Origin: Streptomyces sp. M92 | GTDB lineage: Bacteria; Actinomycetota; Actinomycetes; Streptomycetales; Streptomycetaceae | Direction of reading: 5' to 3' | Assembly (NCBI RefSeq): GCF_028473745.1 | Contig: NZ_CP101137.1 | Location: 5,456,001 to 5,520,000 of the forward strand | DNA length: 64,000 nucleotides | Shown: positions 43,486 to 52,124 of the stretch, one piece after another | Numbering within the stretch: position 1 is the stretch's first letter | Layout of the letters: each line of letters starts with the position of its first letter | The notes under the pieces: model-generated | Databases searched by the model: none | Seen by the model: only the letters and a program-made list of their open reading frames with translations | Told to the model about the DNA's origin: nothing | Position numbers and translations under genes: made by a program

Positions 43486-45464
43486 GTCCGGTCCCGGTAG
43501 ATGCTTGACACTTCGATCCCAGCTGATGGTTGACGGTGGCCGTGATCGGCTTTTCTGTGCACGTCGTTGCGGCGTGTGGCAGGAGGCCGGGATTGGCGCT
43601 GGTGGAGTTGTCGGTTGTCGAGCAGAGATACCAGGCTGTGCTTGCGGTGCTGGCGGGCGCGACGGTGACGGAGGTCGCCGCGTCGCTCGGGGTGTCCAGG
43701 CAGACGGTCAGCGGGTGGAAGACCCGGTATCAGGCCTCGGGCCTGGCTGGGTTGGCTGACCGTTCGCGTAGGCCGTCGTCGTGTCCGCATCAGGCCTCTG
43801 CCGAGGTGGAGGCTGCCGTCTGTGAGCTGCGGCGGGAGCATCCCCGGTGGGGTCCGCGGCGGATCGCGTTCGTGCTGGAGCGGTCCGGGAACGTGACGCC
43901 GGTGCCGTCGCGGATGACCGTGTATCGGATTCTGGTCCGGCATGGGTTGGTGGAGCCGGGGGTTCGGCGCCGGAAGCGGTCGGATTACAAGCGTTGGCAG
44001 CGGGACCGTCCGATGCAGTTGTGGCAGATGGACATCGTGGGCGGGGTGATGCTCGTCGACCCGGTGACGGGTGAGTTGTCCGAGGCAAAGGTCGTGACCG
44101 GGGTGGATGACCATTCCCGGTACTGCGTGATCGCGTCGGTGGTGGAGCGGGCGACGGGCCGGGCGGTCTGTTCGGCGTTCGCCGGGGCGTTGGAGGAGTT
44201 CGGGGTGCCGGAGGAGGTGCTGACCGACAACGGCAAGCAGTTCACCGACCGGTTCGGGCACGGGGGTGAGGTGCTGTTCGACCGGATCTGCCGGGAGAAC
44301 GGGATCGCGCACCGGTTGACCCAGCCGGCCTCGCCGACCACGACGGGCAAGGTCGAGCGTTTCCATCAGACGCTGCGGCGTGAACTCCTGGATGACTGCC
44401 CGGCTTTCGAGAGTGTCGAAGAGGCCCAGGCGGTGCTGGACGCGTGGGTTCGGGAGTACAACTCGGTGCGGCCGCATCAGGCCCTGGACATGCAGTCTCC
44501 TGCTGACCGGTTCGCCCCGGTGCCCGAGGAGGAGCGGGCCGTGCTGGGGCTGCGGGTGCCTGGGGTGCTGGGGCGGGTGCCGCAGCAGCGGACGCCGGCC
44601 GCGGACCGGGCTCCGGTCGAGGCCGAGCCTGCCCCTGTCCCCGTTCCCGGCGTGATGCGGGTGGATGAGGCAGGGGCGGTGGAGTTCGAGCGGGTGGTGC
44701 CGGCGAGTGGGAATCTGCAGGTCGCGGGCAAGCAGTTCTGGCTGGGTCCGTCGCGGGCGGGGCTGACGGTGACGTTCTGGGCGGACACGCAAGTGATCCA
44801 TGTGCTGATCGCGGGGGCGCGGATCAAGACGGTGCGGTCGCATCTGTCGGTGGTGGATCTGGGGCGGCTGGCGGCCCGGGGCGGTCGTGCGGCCGGCCCT
44901 CCGCCGCTTCCCGCCGGTGACAGTGACGGGGCCGCGTTCGAGGTGGACCGGGTCGTGAACAACAGCGGCCTGGTGGGCCTGGGCGGCCACCAGGTGCTGG
45001 CGGCGGAGATCCTCGGCGGCCGCCAGGTGGGTGTCCGCATCGACGACGAGACGCTGTCGTTCTTCGATCCGTCCTCACGGGAACTGCTGCGAGTGCGGCC
45101 CAACCCGCTGACCGGCGAGGAAGTCCGCAGGCTGCGGGGTCTGCGGCCTGCCGGCCCGCTGCCCCGGCCCCGTGTCGAGCCGGTCCGGGTGCAGCGGAAG
45201 GTCAGCGCGGTGGGCACGGTCATGGTCTGCCGCCAGACCGTCTCCCTCGGCCGCCCCTACGCAGGCCAGACCGTGACCGTCCACGTCTCGGACACCACGA
45301 TCACCGTCGACCTCGACGGCCAGATCCGAGTCATCCGGCGCACCACCGACGTCCCGGTCCGTAACGTGAAAGCCAACAAGCCCCACAAAATTTCCGATGT
45401 TGTCTAGGCCCACCGTCAAGCATCAGGTGAGACCCGAACGTCAGGCATCAACTGGGACCCGACA
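43486..45464 (+). mobile_element. complete IS481-family insertion sequence, 1979 bp
   Basis: The left end reads TGTCCGGTCCCGGTAGATGC inward. The right end read inward on the other strand is TGTCGGGTCCCAGTTGATGC, and the match continues through a TGAC four bases later (about 21 of 25 identical). Further inner repeats (TTGACGGTGG) occur at both ends. A 15-bp direct repeat TAAGGCACCCTTGAC flanks the element exactly. It is inserted in a fragment of another transposase. All parts are intact, so it looks recent and possibly active. Confidence 0.9.
43593..45407 (+). CDS. IS481-family transposase
   Basis: This 604-residue protein starts at TTG 43593 (AGGAGG six bases upstream). An N-terminal HTH (GATVTEVAASLGVSRQTVSG) and an HTH_29-type arm precede the rve integrase core. 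The core has catalytic residues in WQMDIVGGV (Asp), VLTDNGKQFTD (Asp) and TTGKVERFHQTLR (Glu). The C-terminal about 250 residues extend beyond typical 300-residue IS481 transposases with repeated beta-rich segments (VAGKQFWLGPSRAGLTVTFW, and VGTVMVCRQTVSLGRPYAGQ). This extension is probably an extra DNA-binding part. Confidence 0.92.
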   Translation: MALVELSVVEQRYQAVLAVLAGATVTEVAASLGVSRQTVSGWKTRYQASGLAGLADRSRRPSSCPHQASAEVEAAVCELRREHPRWGPRRIAFVLERSGNVTPVPSRMTVYRILVRHGLVEPGVRRRKRSDYKRWQRDRPMQLWQMDIVGGVMLVDPVTGELSEAKVVTGVDDHSRYCVIASVVERATGRAVCSAFAGALEEFGVPEEVLTDNGKQFTDRFGHGGEVLFDRICRENGIAHRLTQPASPTTTGKVERFHQTLRRELLDDCPAFESVEEAQAVLDAWVREYNSVRPHQALDMQSPADRFAPVPEEERAVLGLRVPGVLGRVPQQRTPAADRAPVEAEPAPVPVPGVMRVDEAGAVEFERVVPASGNLQVAGKQFWLGPSRAGLTVTFWADTQVIHVLIAGARIKTVRSHLSVVDLGRLAARGGRAAGPPPLPAGDSDGAAFEVDRVVNNSGLVGLGGHQVLAAEILGGRQVGVRIDDETLSFFDPSSRELLRVRPNPLTGEEVRRLRGLRPAGPLPRPRVEPVRVQRKVSAVGTVMVCRQTVSLGRPYAGQTVTVHVSDTTITVDLDGQIRVIRRTTDVPVRNVKANKPHKISDVV

Positions 45465-45479
45465 TAAGGCACCCTTGAC
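45465..45479 (+). repeat. right target-site duplication of the IS481-type element
   Basis: TAAGGCACCCTTGAC, identical to 43471-43485. Confidence 0.85.
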
Positions 45480-45541
45480 AAAGCTGCTGTAACACCCTCG
45501 ACGAACTCCCACTCGGCATCCGTCACATCAAAACGCGCCAC
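45480..45541 (-). pseudogene. N-terminal fragment of a transposase interrupted by IS481
   Basis: GTG at 45541 begins ARFDVTDAEWEFVEGV, a typical opening of IS5-type transposases. The frame then runs into the IS481 target duplication. After removing the IS481 element it would continue as LSRVPYSWSNFPYKNKAL before losing similarity. Confidence 0.6.
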
Positions 45542-45721
45542 ACCCGAGTTCTACCAGCCCCACCGAGCCCATCAGCGAGCGTCACGAAGATCCGAACCTC
45601 GAACAGCTCCTAGTGCCGTGACCGGTATGGTTCGCCGGGCCGGAGGGGAGGAGCGCGATGTTCGTTGAGATCGTCTTTGCCGGTCTGCCCATCGACCGAG
45701 ATGAGGTCGAGGACGTTGGCC

Positions 45722-46717
45722 CTCGAAGGCGCCTTCGACATCGATGCCGACCGCGCCCGGACGTTCGTCGGCGAGTTCGGCGGCCGACTGTACGCGGACC
45801 TGGAGGCGGTCCTGGCCGATCCCGGCGTCGCCATCGTGGCCAACCTGACGCCGGTGAGCCAGCACTACGCCGTCACCAAGGCGACACTGCTGGCCGGGAA
45901 GTACGTCTACTCGGAGAAGCCGCTGGCTCCCGTCCTGGAGCAGGCCACCGAACTGGTCGAACTGGCCAAGGAACGCGGGCTGCTGCTGTCCAGTGCCCCT
46001 TCGACTGTCTTCAGCCAGGCGGCGCAGACGCTCTTCAAGGCGGTCGGTGACGGCCTCATCGGCACACCGCGTCTCGCGCACGGCAACCTCGACATGGGCG
46101 CCCTGGCGTTCATGCCGTACAGCGAGTGGCGCAGCCGCCGCGGCGTGCCGTGGCCGTACTGGGACGAGGTGCCCAACGGTTGCGTGATGGAGCACGCCGG
46201 GTACCAACTGGGCTGGCTCGTCGCCATGTTCGGTCCGGTGGTGCGGATGGCGGGGCATACCGCGCTGTTGCTAGACGACAAGTGGCCCGAGTTGACCAAG
46301 GTGGCGCCGGACACCTCCTTCGGTTTCCTGGAGTTCGCCAACGGCGCCGTCTGTCGGATCAGCACCGGCTGGGTGGCGCCCGTCGGCATGACGCTCACGA
46401 TCATCGGCGACCAGGGGACCTTGTCGGTGCGGGACGTGTGGCAGGCGTCCTCGCCGGTCCTGCGGCGCCGCAATGTCATGGAGAGCGGCAAGACCAACGG
46501 TTACCTGGCCGAGGCCGAGCAGATCCCGTTCGCCGTCCCGCCGGTCAGCCACCGTTACGACGACACGCACGATCTCACCGCCGGGGCGGGGATCGCCGAC
46601 ATGGCGCGGGCCGCCCTGGCCGGCGGGCAGCCCTTCTTGTCGGCCGACTTCTCCCTGCACGTCCTCGACGTGAGCCTGCGGCTCTCCGAAGGCTGGGGCG
46701 TCACCGAGGGGGCTTGA
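45722..46717 (+). pseudogene. 5'-truncated Gfo/Idh/MocA oxidoreductase
   Basis: About 330 residues remain from ALEGAFDIDADRARTFVGEF to TGA at 46717. SEKPLAPVLEQATELVELAK, NGCVMEHAGYQLGWLVAMFG and GFLEFANGAVCRISTGW are clear family segments. The N-terminal Rossmann GxGxxG strand is missing. The coding signal starts abruptly at about 45722. An unrelated start (ATG 45658 with a strong GGAGG site, MFVEIVFAGLPIDRDEVEDV) precedes it in another frame, so the junction is a deletion or recombination scar. Confidence 0.75.
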
Positions 46718-47141
46718 GGTGGGGGAGGGGGTGGTGGTGTGGGTGGGTGGGGTCTGGGGTGTCGGGGTGGGTCGGCGGGTTTGGGGGCGGGTGTGGGATG
46801 TGCGCGGTGACGCCGGCCGGGGAGGGGTAGGCGGTGGTCGCCGTGCACGCGGTCTGCGAGTGCTCCGGCTACCGGGCGCTGTGTCTGTTGGCGTAGGTGA
46901 GGCAGGGGTGGGGTTCTGTGTGCAGCAGGGTGGACGGGAGGGTGGTGATCGTGTTGGCGGCGGTCGGGGGCATTGTCATGGCCGGCAGCGGTGCTGCGAA
47001 GCTGGAGAGAGTTGCGGCACCGCTGCGGGGGCCGTGATCCGTGCGAAGGAGGCGGCCGGACCGAAAGCGGCCGGGACTGCTTCCTTGCGTCTTTTCCAGG
47101 TGGTGGTTTTGTGGTGGCGTCGTTCTTGGTGCCGGGGGTTT
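46718..47141. other. G/T-rich intergenic stretch
   Basis: No gene is supported. From 46719 to about 46795 the plus strand is dominated by G runs separated by T (for example GGGTGGGTGGGG). It could form G-quadruplexes and has strong strand asymmetry. Confidence 0.5.
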
Positions 47142-47834
47142 CTACAGGCTGCGGGCGGTGATGTTGCCGTAGGCGGTGGTGGCGTGGAGGGCGAGAGCGG
47201 CATCGGGACCGTCGGTGTTGGTGAGGGTGTTGTCGATACGGCCGTGGTTGGTGGCGGCGTCGAGGGTGGCGGAGGTGCCGCGGGCGGTGCCGACGGTGAT
47301 GTCGCCGTGCTCGGTGTGCAGGGTGATCTTGCCGCGCACGGCCTCGGTCACGCGCAGGTCGCCCTTGTGGGTGCTGATCTCGGAGGGGCCGCTCAGGCGG
47401 TGGACGGTGATGTCGCCGGCGAGTAGGGAGAGACGGGTGTGCGCGGCTTCGTCGAGCTTGACCGCACCGTGTGCGCTCTCGAAGACGACGTCGCCGAGAC
47501 GTCCGACGCCTCTCAGTGCGGCGCTGGCGGCCTTGGCCTCCACGCGGGAGCCGGCGGGCAGCTGGACGGTCACCTCGAGAGCTCCGGTGGCGCCGAGGAG
47601 CCGGTTTCTGGCCGCCGAGGCGTCGATGTGCAGGACACCGTCGGCGTAAGCGACCGTGGTCTGTCCAGCGGCCTTCACGTCGCGGCTCCTGGAGGCGTCG
47701 GCGGGCAGGATCTCGACGGTTGTGTCGGTCCGGTCGGCGGCGATGAACCGGATGTGCCCGGCGGGGATGCCGACGACGGCCGTGACGGGGGCGGGGGTGT
47801 CGAACTTCTGCGTCTTGCTCTTGTCCGGCTGCAT
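47142..47834 (-). CDS. DUF4097 beta-strand repeat protein
   Basis: This 230-residue protein starts MQPDKSKTQKFDTPAPVTAV, with AAGGAG before the ATG. The body is a run of short beta-strand repeats, such as GALEVTVQLPAGSRVEAKAA, GDITVHRLSGPSEISTHKGD and TLHTEHGDITVGTARGTSA. These are typical of DUF4097 beta-helix-like proteins. No signal peptide or membrane anchor is seen. The function is unknown. Two copies of GTTGCAATGGAT lie about 120-170 bases upstream. Confidence 0.8.
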   Translation of the reverse strand: MQPDKSKTQKFDTPAPVTAVVGIPAGHIRFIAADRTDTTVEILPADASRSRDVKAAGQTTVAYADGVLHIDASAARNRLLGATGALEVTVQLPAGSRVEAKAASAALRGVGRLGDVVFESAHGAVKLDEAAHTRLSLLAGDITVHRLSGPSEISTHKGDLRVTEAVRGKITLHTEHGDITVGTARGTSATLDAATNHGRIDNTLTNTDGPDAALALHATTAYGNITARSL

Positions 47835-47950
47835 CGGGCACTCCTTCGGGCCTGTGTTTCTGATGAAGAAAACGCTACGTTGCGTTCATGGTTATCGCAA
47901 TTCGGGCGTCGCACATGGAGAGTGACTGTGCAGGTCAAAGTCCATAAAAA

Positions 47951-48004
47951 GTTGCAATGGATACTAAGCTAATGCAACCCCCTGTCTCGTTCGTTGCAAT
48001 GGAT
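47951..48004. repeat. paired GTTGCAATGGAT sites upstream of DUF4097
   Basis: GTTGCAATGGAT occurs at 47951-47962 and 47993-48004, 42 bases (four helical turns) apart. TGCAAC at 47973-47978 forms an inverted repeat with the first copy. The surroundings are A/T-rich for this genome. It is a candidate operator or promoter. Confidence 0.5.
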
Positions 48005-48985
48005 TGGGATTGAATGCTATGGCGCTCCGAGCCTTGAGGGCGAGTGGCAGAGCTTGGGGCCACGGGCGCGCCCTGCCCGGTGCGTGGGGCTGTGCGGGGC
48101 CAGCAGCCGGATGCCGCCGGCTGCCGCTTGCCTGCGCGGGTGTCACACCGGCAGATCCGGCCGGGGGTGCGGTGCTTGTACCGGCAGTGCTCGGTTGGCC
48201 CTGGGGCCTGCTTCCATGGGGCGGGGGTGCGTCTTCGCAGATCGTCGGGGGTGGCGAGTCGTGGTGTCGTGGTACGTCGTCATGAACTGTCATGGACTGG
48301 CTGGTCAGGGTGGGGGTTACTTGCTGTGCTGATGTCCCGGGTCGGGGCTGGGCGGCTTTGCGGGGAGGGTCGGCAGGTCGTCGGTGTGATGGTCTGCAGG
48401 GTTTGTGCCAGGGTCGCCTGGTGTGACCTGGCGGAATGCTGGCGGGCTGTGGGTGAGCGTGTGCGCGTGTTTTTGTCGCTGCGTTTTGGGCGGGGTGTTC
48501 ATCCGGGCCTGCAGCGGGTGCAGGTCCACGTCGGCGCGGTCGGCGGTATCGGCTGGCTGGTAGGGATCGGTTCCGCCGTCGTCCGTGCCCACGGGCATGC
48601 CCGCCGGCATTCTCGCCGTCACTGGCTGGGGGGTTGGTCGGTGGGATTCGTCTGGTTTGTGATGGTGAGGTTCGTCGGCTTGTGGTGCTGGTGGCAGTGG
48701 GCCGGCGCTTGGGTAGGGGCGGTGCAGGCTCTGGGGCGGAGTGGGTCGGGGTTCTTCGTGCCGGTCCGGGGGCGGCTGTGGTGCGGGCGCGGCCGGGTTG
48801 TGGCGGGTGGGGTTTGTGGCTTCTGTTGTTTGGGCGTCTGTCTGTGCAGGTGTGGCAGTGTGTGCTGTGCCTGAGAGGCTGTTGTCTTTCCGAGTCTGAC
48901 GACTGTGTTTTCGCTGGTCAGGGTAGGGGCGGTGACGGTGTGGGAGTGATGGATCGACGCTTCGTCGCTCCCGTGGAGGTCGCGA
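48005..48985. other. about 1 kb without a supported gene
   Basis: Long open frames exist on both strands, but all are low-complexity (Gly/Val/Trp/Cys-rich on plus, Pro/His/Thr-rich on minus) and lack the usual GC3 pattern. The plus strand is G/T-rich. Possible hydrophilic minus-strand peptides cannot be supported. Confidence 0.4.
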
Positions 48986-49108
48986 ATGCCGTCGGTTGTC
49001 GGACTGCTGGAACAGCACGAGCTTGTCGCTCGTCGTCGTGTGGAGGGGTTGCGCGAGGAAGTCGACCGGATCCAGGCCGAGCTCGCGATGGCCCTTTGCA
49101 CGGTGTAG
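48986..49108 (+). pseudogene. N-terminal fragment of an unidentified coiled-coil protein
   Basis: ATG at 48986 has GGAGG five bases upstream. The 40 residues MPSVVGLLEQHELVARRRVE, GLREEVDRIQAELAM look like the start of a longer helical protein. The frame ends prematurely at the IS630-type remnant (49092 on), which supplies the stop. Confidence 0.55.
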
Positions 49109-49456
49109 CTCTTATGGAACCGGCGCCCGATCAGTGTCTTGATCCGCGACAGGGTCCAGGTCTGGTCCGGCCAGCCGTGCGCGACCGGCCCCCTTGGTCA
49201 ACTCCCGCTCGAGCACGGCGAACAGCTCGTCGCTCAGCAGCGGCAGTGATGCCGGGCCCTTGGAGGCCAGGGCCCAGGGCCCGTTCTGCGACCAGGCTCT
49301 GCGCCAGCGCTGAACCGATCGGACGCTGACCCGCAGGTCGTGCGCAATGACCGAGTTCTCGTCGCCCTGGGCGAACCGCTCGGCCGCCTCCATCCGCAAC
49401 CTCTCGCGGAAGACCCGCCGTTCATCGGTCAGTCCGCCCCCTTGCGCATACCTCAT
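49092..49456 (-). pseudogene. N-terminal part of an IS630-type transposase
   Basis: MRYAQGGGLTDERRVFRERL, RFAQGDENSVIAHDLRVSVR, SVQRWRRAWSQNGPWALASK match the winged-HTH end of IS630-type transposases. After a frameshift it continues GWPDQTWTLSRIKTLIGRRF and stops at the junction near 49092. The catalytic DDE part is gone. Confidence 0.75.
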
Positions 49457-49494
49457 GCGGTCGGCATACCTTAGGGATCATGAGGCGGCAGCCC

Positions 49495-50586
49495 CTACAA
49501 CACCACGCTTTGAATTCGATTCAGATAGCTGGCGAGGCGTTCGAGGATCTCGTCTGCGGTCTTCGTCCAGACGTAGGGCTTGGGATCGGTGTTCCATGCG
49601 GCGATCCAGGTCGGGATGTCCTTCTCCAACGCCTGGACGCTTTTGTGGACGTCTCGCCGTATCTGCTTGTTCGTCAGCTCGGCGAACCACCGCTCGACCA
49701 GGTTGAGCCAGGACGAGCCGGTGGGCGTGAAGCGCAGGTGGAAGCGTGGGTGCGCCAGCAGCCAGGTTCTGATCGCCGGTGTCTTGTGGGTGGCGTAGTT
49801 GTCCAGCACCAGGTGCACGTCCAGGTCCGCCGGTATCTCCTGGTCGAGTTTGATCAGAAACTTCTTGAACTCCTCGGCCCGGTGCCGGCGGTGCAGGGAG
49901 CCGATCACCTTCCCCGTGGCCACCTCCAGCGCGGCGAACAATGTGGTGGTGCCCGCGCGCACGCAGTCGTGGGTGACCCGCTGCGGGACACCGGGCATCG
50001 TCGGCAGCACCGGCTGAGACCGGTCCAGGGCCTGGATCTGCGACTTCTCGTCGACACAGAACACCAAGGCCCGCTCGGGCGGGTCCAGATAGAGGCCGAC
50101 CACGTCGTGGACCTTGTCGACGAAGTACGGGTCCGTCGACAGCTTGAACGTCTCGGTACGGTGTGGCTGCAGGCCGAAGGCCCGCCAGATCCGCGACACG
50201 GTCGACTGCGACAGACCCATCTCCGTGGCTATCGCCCGCGTCGACCAGTGCGTGGCGTTCTTCGGCGCGGATTCCAGTGTCCGCTTCACCACCGCGGCGA
50301 CCTGCTCGTCGGTGACCGCCCGGGGCCCGCCGGACCGCGGCATGTCACCCAGCCCGGCGATCCGGTGTTCAACGAACCGCTTCCGCCAGCGGCCCACCGC
50401 ATGCGGTGTCGAACCGAGCTGTGCGGCCACGTCCTTGTTGGACGCGCCGGTCGCGCAGGCCAGGATGATCCGGCACCGCAAAGCCCACGCCTGCGGGGTG
50501 GAACGGCGCCGCACCCACCCCTCCAGCGCAGCCCGCTCCTCATCCGACAGGATCAACTCGGCCTTCGGCCGCCCAGTACGCGCCAC
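49495..50586 (-). CDS. IS630-family transposase
   Basis: This 363-residue protein has an N-terminal HTH region (RCRIILACATGASNKDVAAQ, LGSTPHAVGRWRKRFVEHRI) and a second HTH (IATEMGLSQSTVSRIWRAFG). The DDE_3 core has ALVFCVDEKSQIQALDR (Asp), DVHLVLDNYATHK (Asp) and GSSWLNLVERWFAELTNK (Glu). All motifs are present without frameshifts, so it may be active. Confidence 0.92.
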   Translation of the reverse strand: MARTGRPKAELILSDEERAALEGWVRRRSTPQAWALRCRIILACATGASNKDVAAQLGSTPHAVGRWRKRFVEHRIAGLGDMPRSGGPRAVTDEQVAAVVKRTLESAPKNATHWSTRAIATEMGLSQSTVSRIWRAFGLQPHRTETFKLSTDPYFVDKVHDVVGLYLDPPERALVFCVDEKSQIQALDRSQPVLPTMPGVPQRVTHDCVRAGTTTLFAALEVATGKVIGSLHRRHRAEEFKKFLIKLDQEIPADLDVHLVLDNYATHKTPAIRTWLLAHPRFHLRFTPTGSSWLNLVERWFAELTNKQIRRDVHKSVQALEKDIPTWIAAWNTDPKPYVWTKTADEILERLASYLNRIQSVVL

Positions 50587-50616
50587 CAGGCAACCCTACA
50601 CATCTGAATAGAACTC
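49495..50616 (-). mobile_element. IS630-family insertion sequence
   Basis: Imperfect inverted repeats lie at 49512-49526 (GAATTCGATTCAGAT) and 50602-50616 (complement GAGTTCTATTCAGAT), flanking one intact transposase gene. The left repeat lies inside the 3' end of the coding region. Exact outer ends and the expected TA target duplication were not resolved. Confidence 0.7.
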
Positions 50617-50631
50617 CTGACTCAGAAGACC

Positions 50632-51548
50632 AGGGTCCGTCTGCAAAGATCACTAGGGTGGTGGATCATGGTGGGGTGATACGCCGCCATGAACTCACAG
50701 ATGCGGAATGGGAGTTACTCGCTCCACTGATACCGCGGGCCGCCACGGGACGTCCGCGTGTGTCGGACCGGCAGGTCATCAACAGGATGGTCTACAAGAT
50801 CCGCACCGGTATCTCCTGGCGGGACCTGCCGGAACGCTACGGGCCGTGGAAGACGGTCTACACCCGCTTCCGCCGCTACGCCCTGGACGGCGTGTTCGCC
50901 CGAGCGCTTCAGCAGGTCCAAGCCGAAGCGGACGCGGCCGGCGACATCGACTGGCTGGTGCAGATCGACTCCACCATCGCCCGTGCCCACCAGCACGCTG
51001 CCGCCACCGGCCGAAAAGGGGGAACCACCGGCCGGACGAACCGGACGATCACGCCCTCGGCCGGTCCCGAGGCGGACTGACCACCAAAATCCACCTCGCC
51101 TGCGACGCCGCGGCCGGCCCCTCGCCATCCTGCTGACACCCGGCCAACGGCACAACAGCATCTGCGCACGCCCGCTCCTCGAACGCATCCACGTCCCACG
51201 AACCGGCGTTGGACGACCACGCTGCAGGCCCGACCAGGTCATCGCGGACAAGGCCTACAGCTCCCGCGGCTTCCGCACCTACCTGCGCAAACGCGGCATC
51301 GCACACACCATCCCGGAGAAGACCGACCAGCGACGGCACCGTCACAACCGCGGACGCCACGGCGGCCGACCACCGGCATTCGACCGGCATCTCTACCGTG
51401 GCCGCAACGTCGTTGAGCGCTGCTTCAACCGCCTCAAGGGCTTCCGCGGCATCGCCACTCGATACGAGAAGACCGCCACTTCCTACGAAGCAGCGGTCAA
51501 TCCTGCCTCGTTCCTGCTCTGGGCAAGATCCGTTTGAAGACGGACCCT
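50632..51548 (+). mobile_element. IS5-family insertion sequence, 917 bp, with clear ends
   Basis: AGGGTCCGTCTGCAAA (50632-50647) and its complement at 51533-51548 (AGGGTCCGTCTTCAAA) differ by one base. They bound one transposase gene. The left end is only about 15 bases from the IS630 right repeat, so this element inserted next to it. No target duplication was identified. Confidence 0.85.
50658..51537 (+). pseudogene. IS5-family transposase with two frameshifts
   Basis: The N-terminal half reads HELTDAEWELLAPLIPRAAT and RTGISWRDLPERYGPWKTVY, with DIDWLVQIDSTIARAHQHAA. Near 51050 the frame changes to LGRSRGGLTTKIHLACDAAA. It changes again to ILLTPGQRHNS, IADKAYSSRGFRTYLRKRGI and NVVERCFNRLKGFRGIATRY. 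Some IS5 members use programmed frameshifting, but two shifts suggest decay. Confidence 0.8.
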
Positions 51549-52124
51549 AACACCCGCTCGCCGGTGCCCGGCTCCGGTTCGACTTCTCCTTCCAGTGGCA
51601 TGCCGACGACTGCACCCCCACGCGACAGTGCTGTGGCCTGCCGTGCGCGAGGCCCTGGTCCAGCAGTCCAACGCCGCCGGCCGCCGCCGCAAACTGCGCG
51701 GCCAAGTTCCCGGGGCCAGGCGGCCTTCACCCACGCGGGCCGGGCGTCCGTCCCCTTGCCGAAGTCGGCGGCGGCCTGGAGGCCCACCCGGCGGGAGCGG
51801 GTGATCCGGCGCCTCTGCTCGCATAGGAAGACAGGGGACCATCACTTCCCTTTTCGGCGTTGTCGTCCAGGGCGCCGGAGCCGCGGAGGTCTGTCGGACA
51901 GGACGGCTACTCGGTTCGGCATGGTCACACTGGGGAGAAGATAGCCGAGTGGTGAGATCTTTCGCCCGGCGCGAAGCTTCGCATCGGAGGGGCTCCGGGG
52001 GTGCGTCGCTGGGGGCCTGCCCGCATGTTCGGTTCGCGTGCTCACATCCCGCGTCCCATCACGCTGCTGCGAGTCGCGACGAAAGGAGGCCCGGGGATGG
52101 ATGGACCTCTGCTGGGATCCCCGG
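51549..52124. other. intergenic, no supported gene
   Basis: A minus-strand frame reading GLQAAADFGKGTDARPAWVK near 51740 has some coding character but no recognisable family, start or continuation. No other feature is seen. Confidence 0.4.

Noticed and set aside
43287..44990. 567-codon minus-strand frame opposite the IS481 transposase
   Set aside because: It is antisense to an intact transposase with all catalytic motifs.
48044..48874. 276-codon frame rich in Trp, Val, Cys
   Set aside because: The region is G/T-skewed, lacks GC3 bias and has no ribosome binding site. The amino acid mix is unnatural.
50632..51548. Programmed frameshifting in the IS5 transposase
   Set aside because: Two shifts are needed and no clear slippery site was seen at the first, so decay is more likely.
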